A stretch of 64,000 nucleotides of DNA from Brevundimonas sp. M20. GTDB taxonomy: Bacteria; Pseudomonadota; Alphaproteobacteria; Caulobacterales; Caulobacteraceae. Within the stretch, counting starts at the first letter, position 1. Every line of letters starts with the position of its first letter. The notes under the pieces were generated by a model. It searched no databases, was not told where the DNA came from, and worked only from the letters and a program-made list of their open reading frames with translations. Positions 19,880-28,562 of this stretch are shown here, piece by piece. The position numbers and the translations under genes were made by a program. The stretch spans positions 3,177,001 through 3,241,000 of the forward strand of contig NZ_CP041243.1 in the NCBI RefSeq assembly GCF_006547065.1, written 5' to 3'.

Positions 19880-22693
19880 TTAAAGCTTGAAGCGAACGCC
19901 GACGAAGACGTTGTAGCCGAACTTCTCGTATTCATAGGTCCGCTCACGCGAGCCGTAGTATTTGATGCCCGCCGAGTCTGTCAGGTTCTTCGCTTCACCG
20001 AACAGCTCGACACCGTTGCCGAAGTCATAGCTGGCGGTGAAATCCAGTTGCTCGCGACCTTCGACCCACAGGTCGAGGTCAGCCGTATCGGCGTTGATCT
20101 CTTCCAGATAGTCGCTGCGCTTGGTGTACGACAGACGGGCCGAGAAGCCGTCCATCTCGTAGAAGAGCGCGGCGTTGTAGTTGGTCTCTGACTGACCCGG
20201 CAGGGCGAAGGTGTTGCGACCGCCGTAGCTCTGGGCCGTCTTGATCTCGGCGTCCGTGACCGTGAAGTTCGCGAACACGCCGAAGCCCGACATCCAGCCC
20301 GGCAGGAAGCCGAACTTCTGCTGCCAGTTCAGTTCCAGACCCATCAGGTGACCGTCAGGCGCGTTGATCGGCGTTTCGAAGTCGGCGTCGAAGGTCGAGC
20401 CGCCGATGGTGACGGTGTCCTCGTACTTCAGGATGTAACGGTAGTCCGTCAGGTCCTTGTAGAAGGCGTTGGCCGACACGACGCCCAGCGAGGCGAAATA
20501 GTACTCCAGACCGACGTCGATGTTGTTCGACAGGGTGGGCTGCAGGTCCGGGTTGCCGATCTCGTAGGAGATGTTGGTGCCGTCTGTTTCCTCGACACGA
20601 CGCGGAACAATCTGGCTGAACTCCGGACGCGAGATCGAGCGCGTCAGGGCGAAACGGCCGATCAGGTTGTCGTTGAAGGCGTGGCGGACGGTCAGGTTCG
20701 GGAAGAACTCGGTGTCGTCACGGCTGACCGCAGCGGTTGACAGGGCGCCTTCGATCACGGTCGGGGCCGAGCCGTCGAAATTGGTCTGCTCAACGCGCAG
20801 GCCGACGATGATGTTGGTCGAGCCGATGTCGAAGCGGGCCTGGCCGTAACCGGCGATGATGTCTTCCTGGGCCTCATAATCCGCGACCACCGAGTCAGGC
20901 ATCCGGCGCGGCGAGGCGGCGCGGGCGGCGGCCAGATAGGCGTCGACCAGGCTGTTATCAAACTGGGTGCCCAGATGGTAACCGAAGTTCCGGCCCTGCT
21001 CGGTCCCCCAAAGCGAGGCCAGCGTGCCCGGGTTGGCCGAAGCGTCGCGGTTGCGTTGACGCTCTTCATCCGCGGAGACGTCGCGGGTGCTGAATTTCAG
21101 GCCGAACTTCCAATTCACATCGAGACCGCCGAACTGGCTCGGGAGTTCCAGGTTCGTGCGGAAGGCGACGTCTTCCTGCTGGGTCGTATTTGAACGGAAG
21201 GTGTTCTCACGGAACGAGAAGCTCGCCGGGTTGGCGAAGAAACCGGTGGCGGTATCGCCAAAGATCGGGTTGCCCGGCGCATAGAAATAGGTCGGGGCGT
21301 AGTGGTTGGTCGTGTCGTAGCTCAGCGTGGTCGAGCTCGAGCGGTAGACCAGCTCGTCACGGTGCGGATAGGTCTGTTCGCTGTTGGCCCAGGCGAGATC
21401 GGCGTCCCAGGTCATGCCGTTGTCGAACGTATGCTCGGCGCCGGCGACCACGGTGTAGATTTCGTTGTTCTGGGTCCGGTGACGCAGGCCCCGGTAAATA
21501 CGCGCACCGGTGTAGGTCGCGGTCGTGTCCGTCGCGCCGGCCTGTAGCGTGCCGTCGGCATAGGCGAGGATCAGGGTGTTCCGGTACTCGTCATCCTCGA
21601 AATCAGCGTACGAACCCCGGACGAACAGACGGGTCTGGTCGGTTGGGCGCCATTCCAGGGCGGTCGTCAGGGCCTGACGCGTGCGCTGGGTTTCGTACTG
21701 CTTGAACAGGGTCTCCTCGAGCACGAAGACGTCAGCGCCGCCCTGCTCCTCGATGACCCAGGCGTTCTCGATGTTCTCGGGACGGCGGTTGGTTTCCGAA
21801 TAGCTCAACGACAGCAGGGCGCCGAAAGTCCCGTTCGGGCCGAACACGTTCGATACGGTCGCGCCGGCGCGGGTGTCCGAACCGCCGTAGTCGTTATAGC
21901 TGCCGCCGGCGTAACCGTTCACGACCAGACGACGACGGTCGAAAGGCGACCGGGTGCGGATGTTGACGGCGCCGGCGATCGAGTCGGCTTCCTGGCTCGG
22001 CAGCAGGGTCTTGGAGACCTCGATGTTGGAGACGATGTCGCTGGGCAGGGTGTCCAGATCGACGGCGCGGGTGCCCGGATCGACGGCGGGGACGGTCACG
22101 CCGTCCACCGACACGGCGGTGAAGGCCGACGGGGCCCCGCGGACGTTGATGTAACGGCCCTCGCCCTGGTCGCGCTGGATGGCGATACCGGCTACGCGCT
22201 GCAGCGATTCGGCGACGTTCGGGTCCGGGTAGCGACCGATGGCGTCGGCCGACAGGACGTTGATGGTGCCGTCAGCGTTACGCTGCTGGTTCAGCGAGCG
22301 GGCGACGCCGTCGGTGATCACGCCGGTGACGACGATGTCTTCCAGGTTGGCCGCGTCGGCGACGCCCAGGGTGATCGACAGGCTGACCGCTTCACCGCCC
22401 GTGGCCGTGATCGTCTGGGCGACGGTCGGCAGGCCGATGTAGCGCACGTCGAAGGTGGTCTGGCCTTCCGGCACGGTCAGGATGAACTGGCCGTTGGCGT
22501 CCGAAACCACGCGGCTTCCCGAACCGCGCACGATGACCTCGGCTCCGGCCAGCGGCGCGCCTTCAGCGTTGATGACGCGACCGTAGACGGTCGGGGCGGC
22601 GGCCACCATGGCGGCGTCGTCGCTGGCGGCCATAGCCGGGTTGGCGGCGGCGAACGTCAGGACGCTCGCGCTCATGAGCAGGTGCAGCTTCAT
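19880..22693 (-). CDS. TonB-dependent outer-membrane receptor with N-terminal carboxypeptidase-regulatory-like domain
   Basis: A 937-residue outer-membrane protein. It has a signal peptide MKLHLLMSASVLTFAAANPAMA, then a carboxypeptidase-regulatory-like beta domain (about 35-115, VYGRVINAEGAPLAGAEVIV). A plug domain (about 120-235) contains the GEGRYINVRGAPSAFTAVSVDG element, and the long beta barrel ends in the typical aromatic/hydrophobic strand NVFVGVRFKL. Such receptors import scarce nutrients using TonB energy. The divergent secreted phytase suggests a substrate linked to phosphate or inositol phosphate; this is inference from context. I used ATG 22693, which starts the signal peptide; in-frame upstream ATGs are less likely. 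Confidence 0.9.
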   Translation of the reverse strand: MKLHLLMSASVLTFAAANPAMAASDDAAMVAAAPTVYGRVINAEGAPLAGAEVIVRGSGSRVVSDANGQFILTVPEGQTTFDVRYIGLPTVAQTITATGGEAVSLSITLGVADAANLEDIVVTGVITDGVARSLNQQRNADGTINVLSADAIGRYPDPNVAESLQRVAGIAIQRDQGEGRYINVRGAPSAFTAVSVDGVTVPAVDPGTRAVDLDTLPSDIVSNIEVSKTLLPSQEADSIAGAVNIRTRSPFDRRRLVVNGYAGGSYNDYGGSDTRAGATVSNVFGPNGTFGALLSLSYSETNRRPENIENAWVIEEQGGADVFVLEETLFKQYETQRTRQALTTALEWRPTDQTRLFVRGSYADFEDDEYRNTLILAYADGTLQAGATDTTATYTGARIYRGLRHRTQNNEIYTVVAGAEHTFDNGMTWDADLAWANSEQTYPHRDELVYRSSSTTLSYDTTNHYAPTYFYAPGNPIFGDTATGFFANPASFSFRENTFRSNTTQQEDVAFRTNLELPSQFGGLDVNWKFGLKFSTRDVSADEERQRNRDASANPGTLASLWGTEQGRNFGYHLGTQFDNSLVDAYLAAARAASPRRMPDSVVADYEAQEDIIAGYGQARFDIGSTNIIVGLRVEQTNFDGSAPTVIEGALSTAAVSRDDTEFFPNLTVRHAFNDNLIGRFALTRSISRPEFSQIVPRRVEETDGTNISYEIGNPDLQPTLSNNIDVGLEYYFASLGVVSANAFYKDLTDYRYILKYEDTVTIGGSTFDADFETPINAPDGHLMGLELNWQQKFGFLPGWMSGFGVFANFTVTDAEIKTAQSYGGRNTFALPGQSETNYNAALFYEMDGFSARLSYTKRSDYLEEINADTADLDLWVEGREQLDFTASYDFGNGVELFGEAKNLTDSAGIKYYGSRERTYEYEKFGYNVFVGVRFKL

Positions 22694-22798
22694 TTCGATG
22701 ATCCCCATCCCCGGCGTTTCGCCGTGGGCTTGGGAGCCGCGCATAGCGCCGGGCGACAACGGCAAAGCGACGGAACGAAGACGCTGACCTCTCGAATT

Positions 22799-22818
22799 TT
22801 GAACGCCGTTATGACGAT
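22799..22818 (-). promoter_or_regulatory. Weak candidate Pho-box-like element between receptor and phytase
   Basis: On the minus strand TCGTCATAACGGCGTTCAA shows a CGTCATA half site and a weaker CGTTCAA half site 11 bases apart, the spacing of PhoB direct repeats. It lies in the 242-base divergent region that must hold both promoters. The second half matches poorly, so this is a suggestion based mainly on the phytase neighbour. Confidence 0.2.
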
Positions 22819-22935
22819 TGATCGCCCCACGGAAGGTTCGTCACGAATGTGCCTCCGGACCGTCATGGTGCGTTGCTTGACGGTTTCCCGGCAGGCGTGG
22901 TCTGGCGCGCGCGTTCAGATGCCTTGGAGGGCGCG

Positions 22936-24036
22936 ATGACTGTCCGGACCCTGCTTACCGCCGTCGTCGCCACGGCCCTGCTGGCGGCCTGCGCCACCCA
23001 CGAGGTCGACTACCAGGGCGAAGGCGCGGGCGTCGTCGGGGCCGGCGCTCCCGTTCATGCCGTGCTGGAAACACCGTCAGTCGGCACCGCAGGCGAGGAC
23101 GCCGCCGATGATCCGGCCGTCTGGGCCTCGGCCACGCCGGTCAATGTGAAGGGCGCCCGGGTCGGCGGCTGGGTCGCCGGAACCGACAAGAAAGCCGGTC
23201 TCTATATCTACGGTCTCGACGGCGCGATACTTCAGTTCCTGCCGGAGGGTCTGCTGAACAATGTCGACGTGGTCGAGGGCCTGAGCCTCGGCGGCCGTCC
23301 GCAGGTGCTTCTGGGCGCCAGCGACCGCACGCCGGGCAAGACCGGCATCGCGCTTTACGCCTTCGACCCCGCCGGAACCGGCGACAACGGCGTGCGCCTG
23401 TGGGGAAACATCGCCACCGATGTGGTCGAGCCCTACGGATTCTGCTTCGCCCGCCGCGGCGCCGAGGTTCATGCCATTCTGGTGGGTCATGAGGGGGAGC
23501 TGCGCCAGTTCGTCCTGACCGTCGGCAGCGATGGCCAACCCTCGGCCCGTCTGGTGCGCCGCGCGGAGGTCGGCTCGATCTCGGAAGGCTGCGCCGCCGA
23601 CGAGGCCACCGACGCCCTCTACATCGCCGAGGAAAACGTCGGCGTCTGGCGCTACGGACTGGACCCGGCCTCGGGCGCGGCCCGAACCCTGGTCCAGGCC
23701 ATCGCGCCCGGCGTTCTGGTCGCCGACGCGGAGGGCCTGACCATTCTGGCGGATGGAGCCGCGCGCTATCTGATCGGCTCCAGTCAGGGCGACTCCACCT
23801 TCCCGGTCTGGCGCATCGACGGCGCGGCGCCCGAGTACAAGGGCCGCTTCGTGGTCACGGACGGAAACGGCGTTGACGGGATCACCGGCACCGACGGTCT
23901 GGACGCGCTCGGCGGGCGGGTCAGTGACCGCTTCCCGGAAGGCGTGGTCGTCATTCAGGACGACGTGAACGACGTCGGGACCCAGAACTTCAAATACGTC
24001 GACTGGCGCGAGATCCGGACGGCGTTGGGTCTCTAG
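22936..24036 (+). CDS. Beta-propeller 3-phytase, lipoprotein
   Basis: A 366-residue protein with a lipoprotein signal (lipobox LLAAC, Cys19). The phytase propeller follows with characteristic calcium/phosphate-site segments: EDAADDPAVW, GTDKKAGLYIYGLDG, NNVDVVEG, EPYGFCF, EENVGVWRYG, VADAEGLTIL, GSSQGDSTFPVW and VDGITGTDGLDA. These Ca2+-dependent enzymes remove phosphate from inositol hexakisphosphate outside the cytoplasm. GGAGG lies upstream of ATG 22936. It is divergent from a TonB receptor, an arrangement suggesting joint phosphate scavenging. Its stop overlaps the stop of the convergent TMEM175-like gene. Confidence 0.92.
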   Translation: MTVRTLLTAVVATALLAACATHEVDYQGEGAGVVGAGAPVHAVLETPSVGTAGEDAADDPAVWASATPVNVKGARVGGWVAGTDKKAGLYIYGLDGAILQFLPEGLLNNVDVVEGLSLGGRPQVLLGASDRTPGKTGIALYAFDPAGTGDNGVRLWGNIATDVVEPYGFCFARRGAEVHAILVGHEGELRQFVLTVGSDGQPSARLVRRAEVGSISEGCAADEATDALYIAEENVGVWRYGLDPASGAARTLVQAIAPGVLVADAEGLTILADGAARYLIGSSQGDSTFPVWRIDGAAPEYKGRFVVTDGNGVDGITGTDGLDALGGRVSDRFPEGVVVIQDDVNDVGTQNFKYVDWREIRTALGL

Positions 24037-24719
24037 GCAGCGACCGCCCGGCGCTTGCGCAGGGTGATCACCGCCACGCCCAGCGGGATCAGATTGTAGA
24101 TCACCCCCGGCAGCCATGGCGCGAGGCGCAGGAGCGGCGTCGCCGCGATCAGGGCTGAAATCAGCCCCGTCGCCGTGGCGATGGTCCAGGTGCCCGCCCA
24201 TTGCAGGCCGGCGCGACGCGCCGCCGGATCGCCGTCCCGCAAGGCGCAGGCGGCGTGCGCGAACAGGGCCGCGTTAAGCCCCGACAGGATGGCGAAGCCT
24301 GCGCCATAGATCACATAGGTCCACCGCAGGTCAGTCAGGCCCGACATCAGCCGTCCGCCCGGCAGAAGTCCGCCCGAAATGTAATGGGTCGCCGTCTCGG
24401 TGAGCAGGCGCAGCGGGAAGACGAAGACCAGAACCGCGAACACCACCGTTAGACTGAGGAAGGTGGTCCAGCCGGTGCGCACCGGCGTCAGCCGCGACCA
24501 TGTCCGGTGGGCCAGCCAGAACAAGGCGATCAGGGCGAAACCGCAGGCGAAGGCCGGAATTCGCGCCAAAGCCCGCGCGAGGTCGGCGAACGACTGGAGC
24601 GGCTCCGCCCCCGCGATGATCAGCAGGGACACGGCGAAGGCGAAGGCGGCGTCGACGAAGGCGTCGAGCCGCTGGATTTCCGGCGTCCGGAACGATCTCA
24701 CCCCCGCCGATCCGTCCAC
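24033..24719 (-). CDS. TMEM175-family (DUF1211) membrane protein
   Basis: A 228-residue protein with about six membrane helices. The N-terminal RLDAFVDAAFAFAVSLLII corresponds to the helix-1 signature of TMEM175 (R...FSDxVFAIA). ALFWLAHRTWSRL matches the following conserved Trp/His segment. TMEM175 proteins form K+ channels with a pore lined by helix-1 hydrophobic residues. Whether this member conducts K+ is not shown; the signature is somewhat divergent (FVDA for FSDG). The start is GTG 24719. It lies 21 bases after the marC-like gene on the same strand. Confidence 0.75.
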   Translation of the reverse strand: MDGSAGVRSFRTPEIQRLDAFVDAAFAFAVSLLIIAGAEPLQSFADLARALARIPAFACGFALIALFWLAHRTWSRLTPVRTGWTTFLSLTVVFAVLVFVFPLRLLTETATHYISGGLLPGGRLMSGLTDLRWTYVIYGAGFAILSGLNAALFAHAACALRDGDPAARRAGLQWAGTWTIATATGLISALIAATPLLRLAPWLPGVIYNLIPLGVAVITLRKRRAVAA

Positions 24720-24740
24720 CGCCCCCTCCCCCGTTCTGGT

Positions 24741-25439
24741 CTAGTGGCCGCCGCTCGGATAGGGCGTCGTCACCCCGGAGCTGATCATGCCCGGAATAGC
24801 CTCGCCCAGCCCCATCAGGATGAATTGGATCGCCAGCGCGCACAGGATCAGGCCCAGCACACGCACCACGATGGCCAGACCCACATCGCCCAGTACACGG
24901 CTGATGGGGCCGGTCAGGGCGAAGCTGACGAAGGAGACGATGCAGGCCGCCGCGATGGCCACCAGCGCCGCCGCCGTCCCCGTCGGGCCGATCTTTTGCG
25001 CCTCACCCGCCTGAATAATGATGGCCGAGATGGCGCCCGGCCCGATCATCAGCGGAATTGCGAAGGGCACGACAAGCCGCTGGAACCGCCGACGGGCATA
25101 GCCGCGCACATCCTTCAGATCATTGGCCGCGTCCTTGTCGGCGAAAGTCGCCAGAAAGTCCTCCCGCGCCATGTCGAGGCCCAGCAAAAGCAACAGGATG
25201 CCGCCCGCGATCCGGAAGGCGGCCAGCGAGATGCCGAAGAACTGCAGCAGCCCCAGACCCGTGAACAGGAAGAAGGCCAGGAAGGCCGCGGCGAAGGCGC
25301 AGATCAGGGCCGAAACCGAAATGCGTTGGCGCAGGGTCGCGCCCGCCGTCGCCGCCGCGAAGATCGGCAGGTTCCCCACCGGATCCAGCAACGCGAACAG
25401 CGTCACGAACAGGTTGACCCCCAGTTCGACCGCGTCCAT
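24741..25439 (-). CDS. MarC-family integral membrane protein
   Basis: A 232-residue protein with six predicted membrane helices. The signatures NLFVTLFALLDPVGNLPIF at the N-terminus, AAFRIAGGILLLLLGLDM and the central VVPFAIPLMIGPGAISAIII are diagnostic for MarC (UPF0056). Despite the name, MarC is not required for multiple antibiotic resistance and its substrate is unknown. Starting from ATG 25439 gives standard family length. It leads a two-gene unit with the TMEM175-like gene. Confidence 0.9.
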   Translation of the reverse strand: MDAVELGVNLFVTLFALLDPVGNLPIFAAATAGATLRQRISVSALICAFAAAFLAFFLFTGLGLLQFFGISLAAFRIAGGILLLLLGLDMAREDFLATFADKDAANDLKDVRGYARRRFQRLVVPFAIPLMIGPGAISAIIIQAGEAQKIGPTGTAAALVAIAAACIVSFVSFALTGPISRVLGDVGLAIVVRVLGLILCALAIQFILMGLGEAIPGMISSGVTTPYPSGGH

Positions 25440-25528
25440 GACCTGCCCTCGCCCCTAATTCACCAAGCCGCCCATTTGGGCTGAGCCGCCCGCGCGCGTC
25501 CACCCCCGGCGGGCAAGGAGATCGACGA

Positions 25529-26260
25529 ATGACGCCCGTGCTCACCGACCCGCGCCTGATCGTCGGCCTGGACCTGCCCTCGCTGGACGCCGCCCGCGCC
25601 ATGGTCGAGCGGCTGGGCGCGACGGTGACCTCCTACAAGATCGGCCTCACCCTGCTGGCCCGTCCCGGCGGTGTCGCCTTCGCTCACGAGCTCAGGACGG
25701 CGGGCAAGATGGTGTTTCAGGACTGGAAACTGCACGATATCGGCGCCCAGGTCGAAGGCGCGGCCCGCGCGGTGGCCGAGGGCGGATGCGATCTGCTGAC
25801 GGTCCACGCCGAGCCGCAGGTGATGACCGGTGCGGTCAAGGGCCGCGACGCCGCCGGATCGGGCACCAAGCTTCTGGCGGTGACGGTGATGACCAGCCTG
25901 TCGGACGGCGATCTGACCGACATCGGCTACGGCCAAACCGCAGCCCAGCTGGTTGAACGGCGGGTTCGACAGGCGCTGGATTGCGGCGTGGACGGCGTGG
26001 TCTCCAGCCCGCTGGAGGCCGCCCGCGTGCGCGAGATCGCGCTTGAGGCCGGGCGCCCCGACTTCCTGATCGTCACCCCGGGTGTTCGCCCCGAAGGCGC
26101 GGACAAGGGCGATCAGCAGCGCGTGGCCACGCCCCGCGCTGCGCTGGAAGCCGGCGCGACCCATCTGGTCGTCGCCCGTCCGGTCGTCGGAGCCGGGAAT
26201 CCGCTTCTGGCGGCCTCGGCCATCGTCGAATCGATCGACGGTGTCGCGATCGGGGCCTAA
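25529..26260 (+). CDS. pyrF: Orotidine 5'-phosphate decarboxylase
   Basis: A 243-residue TIM-barrel enzyme that makes UMP from OMP in pyrimidine synthesis. The catalytic tetrad motif is DWKLHD (Asp65, Lys67, Asp70). LIVGLDLPSLDAA opens the barrel and the phosphate-gripping loop TPGVRPEGADKGDQQRVATP and VVARPVVGAGNP are intact. An AAGGAGATCG ribosome site precedes ATG 25529. Its last codon overlaps the stop codon of the convergent secreted-protein gene by four bases. Confidence 0.95.
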   Translation: MTPVLTDPRLIVGLDLPSLDAARAMVERLGATVTSYKIGLTLLARPGGVAFAHELRTAGKMVFQDWKLHDIGAQVEGAARAVAEGGCDLLTVHAEPQVMTGAVKGRDAAGSGTKLLAVTVMTSLSDGDLTDIGYGQTAAQLVERRVRQALDCGVDGVVSSPLEAARVREIALEAGRPDFLIVTPGVRPEGADKGDQQRVATPRAALEAGATHLVVARPVVGAGNPLLAASAIVESIDGVAIGA

Positions 26261-27123
26261 CCCCGCTCGCCGGGCTCCTGACGGTATTCCTGACGCGGCA
26301 GGCGACGGCGTTGCGGCTGGGCCGGACGCTCGATGCGCGGCTCGATCCGGGCCGGCGGGTCGTAGCGCTGCGGTTCAGGCAGGTAGGCGGGCGGATAGGG
26401 CGCGGCGGGACGGTCGCGATCACAGCCGCAATCGCGACGCTCGTACCGGTCGTCGTCGCGGCGATTGTAATCGTCACGGGCCTCATACCGGCGGGCGTCC
26501 TCTCGGACATAGCCGCCCTCGTACGCCTCGTACTCGCTGTAGCTCTCGCGGACCTCGTAGCGGGCTTCCTCTCGGCTCTCATAGCGATCGTGGCGCTCGC
26601 TGTAGCCATAGCGGCCGCCCCGGTCGCGGTCGTAGCCAGCGTCGTCATAGCGGTAGCCGCAGCGCGACGGGCGATAGTCGTCCCGGCCCATGCCGGTGAC
26701 CACATAGCCGAACGGCGCCGAGGGGCAGGCCGGGCGCGAAAGCACGCGCTCATCATAGATCGCCGGGCCGCCGGAGTAGTAGCCGCCTGCGTCTCCGCCA
26801 TAGCCGCCACCGACATAGAAGATTCCGCCCCCGGCATAGCCGCCCCGGGCGCCGCCGACGTCATAGGTTCGGGCGTTCAGATAACCGCGCGCCGAAGCCC
26901 CGGCCGAGGCATAGGCCTGCGCCGAAGCATTGACGTTCACATTGATGTTCGTATTGCCGCCGCCATGCGCGGGCGGACGATGACCGCCGCCTCCGCCGCC
27001 ATGACAGCAGGGCGTCGGCGGCTGGGGCTGATGTCCGCCGCCGCCTCGACGATCACCGGCGAAGGCGGGCGAAGCGGCGAGGATCAACAGGGCGGCTCCG
27101 GCCGCGGCGGTAAGCATACGCAT
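26257..27123 (-). CDS. Secreted low-complexity Gly/Tyr/Arg/Asp-rich protein, function unknown
   Basis: A 288-residue protein with a clear signal peptide (MRMLTAAAGAALLILAASPAFA). A Gly/His/Pro-rich segment follows (to about 55), then an Asn/Ala-rich run with NTNINVNVNASAQAY, a Gly/Tyr-rich segment (GGIFYVGGGYGGDAGGYYSGG), and a long Arg/Asp/Tyr/Glu-rich tail (about 165-288) of alternating charge. A short ordered piece with two cysteines sits near 130-155 (RPACPSAPFGYVVTG...RCGYRY). I recognise no enzyme domain. The composition suggests a disordered or surface-associated periplasmic protein. Low-complexity DNA could inflate apparent similarity to unrelated proteins. Confidence 0.75.
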   Translation of the reverse strand: MRMLTAAAGAALLILAASPAFAGDRRGGGGHQPQPPTPCCHGGGGGGHRPPAHGGGNTNINVNVNASAQAYASAGASARGYLNARTYDVGGARGGYAGGGIFYVGGGYGGDAGGYYSGGPAIYDERVLSRPACPSAPFGYVVTGMGRDDYRPSRCGYRYDDAGYDRDRGGRYGYSERHDRYESREEARYEVRESYSEYEAYEGGYVREDARRYEARDDYNRRDDDRYERRDCGCDRDRPAAPYPPAYLPEPQRYDPPARIEPRIERPAQPQRRRLPRQEYRQEPGERG

Positions 27124-27266
27124 GTCACGGACTCCGTTTCAGGAGCCGTTATGGCGCGCACAGGACAGGGGCCGCCCGACCTTGCACCGTCAGGGGGAGC
27201 CTTCGGCCGCGCATTCGCCCGACAGGGTGCAAATTAACCCTGCCCGCATCGGGTCAGCCTTCGCCG

Positions 27267-27503
27267 TCAGAAGTCGACCGCGATGCCCTTCTTCTCCCAA
27301 TCGCCGAAACGGGTCGGCTCGGGCCCGCGCGGACCGCCATGCTCGGTCGCCAATTCCGTCGCTTCCGATGCGGCGCGACGATCCGCCGCCTCCAGCAGGG
27401 CGCGGCGCGCGGCCTCGCTCAAGGGCCGCTCAGGCGTGGCGTGCGGGACATCTTCGTTGAAGACGGGGGCGGATTCGGTCTCGGGGGTGGGATGATCGGT
27501 CAC
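27267..27503 (-). CDS. DUF1674 protein, SdhAF4-type succinate dehydrogenase assembly factor
   Basis: A 78-residue protein whose C-terminus [19 protein letters not shown] is the hallmark of DUF1674/SdhAF4. SdhAF4 homologues bind flavinylated SdhA and protect it during assembly of succinate dehydrogenase; that role is known for the eukaryotic relatives and inferred here. The N-terminal half is acidic and probably disordered. I use GTG 27503, with an AAGGCGAG site eight bases upstream; a TTG at 27524 is the alternative. The gene is divergent from htpX and not near sdh genes. Confidence 0.82.
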   Translation of the reverse strand: MTDHPTPETESAPVFNEDVPHATPERPLSEAARRALLEAADRRAASEATELATEHGGPRGPEPTRFGDWEKKGIAVDF

Positions 27504-27589
27504 AGCGTTCTCGCCTTGAGCCAATGCGTTGCAATTCGCAAATTGGAAGTCTCCCCAACCGGCGCCATCCGCCCCTCTGTCGAATCCCG

Positions 27590-28561
27590 ATGAACCACCT
27601 GAAGACCTTTGCCCTTCTGGCCGTGCTGACCGCCCTGTTCATGGGCGTCGGCTACATGATCGGCCGCGTGCCGGGCATGCTGATCGCGCTGGCGGTCGCC
27701 GGAGGCATGAATATCTTCAGCTACTGGAATGCCGACAAGATCGTGCTGAAGATGTACCGCGCCCAGCCGGTGGACGAGAGCCATCCGAACGCCGTGGTCC
27801 GCACCTATGTCGCCGACACCCTGCAGATGGCGCGAGACGCGGGCATGCCTCGCCCGATGATCGCCATCATCCCCAACGATCAGCCGAACGCCTTCGCCAC
27901 GGGCCGCAATCCGGAAAACGCCGCCGTCTGCGCCACCACCGGCCTGCTGGACATGCTGACCCGCGAAGAGATTCGCGGCGTGATGGCGCACGAGCTGGCT
28001 CACGTGAAGAACCGCGACACCCTGACGATGACGGTCACCGCGACCATCGCGGGCGCCATCGCGGCGCTCGCCAATTTCGCCCTCTTCTTCGGTGGAGGGG
28101 ATGACCGCGAACGTCCCGGCGGTATCATCGGGACGCTGGCCCTGATGATCCTGGCGCCGATGGCCGCCGGTCTGGTGCAGATGGCCATCAGCCGCTCGCG
28201 CGAGTACGAGGCTGACCGCGTCGGCGCGGAGATCGCGGGCGATCCGAACGCCCTCGCCTCCGCCCTGCAGAAGATCGAGGCCTACGCCCACCGCATCCAC
28301 AACCCGACCGCCGAGCGCAATCCCGCCTCGGGCCAGCTGTTCATCATCAACCCGCTGGCGGGCAAGGGGGCGGACAACCTGTTCTCGACCCACCCGGCCA
28401 CCGGCAACCGCGTCCACGCCCTGATGGAGCTGGCGGTGAAGATGGGCCGTCGTCCGGCCCCGCCCCGCCCCGCTGTGGTTGAACCCGCCGCGACCCGGCC
28501 GGTGACCACCTCCGTCCCGACCTCCGGCGAACCGCCGGTCCGCCGGGGTCCCTGGAGCTGA
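27590..28561 (+). CDS. htpX: HtpX membrane zinc metalloprotease
   Basis: A 323-residue M48 peptidase. Two N-terminal membrane helices (about 5-22 and 27-45), the zinc motif HELAH at 134-138 ([16 protein letters not shown]), two more membrane segments near 150-165 and 180-200, and the third zinc ligand region [14 protein letters not shown]. HtpX degrades damaged inner-membrane proteins together with FtsH. The C-terminal 45 residues are Pro/Ala-rich. ATG 27590 gives the standard [11 protein letters not shown] start. Its stop lies one base from the recQ stop on the other strand. Confidence 0.95.
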   Translation: MNHLKTFALLAVLTALFMGVGYMIGRVPGMLIALAVAGGMNIFSYWNADKIVLKMYRAQPVDESHPNAVVRTYVADTLQMARDAGMPRPMIAIIPNDQPNAFATGRNPENAAVCATTGLLDMLTREEIRGVMAHELAHVKNRDTLTMTVTATIAGAIAALANFALFFGGGDDRERPGGIIGTLALMILAPMAAGLVQMAISRSREYEADRVGAEIAGDPNALASALQKIEAYAHRIHNPTAERNPASGQLFIINPLAGKGADNLFSTHPATGNRVHALMELAVKMGRRPAPPRPAVVEPAATRPVTTSVPTSGEPPVRRGPWS

Positions 28562-28562
28562 T

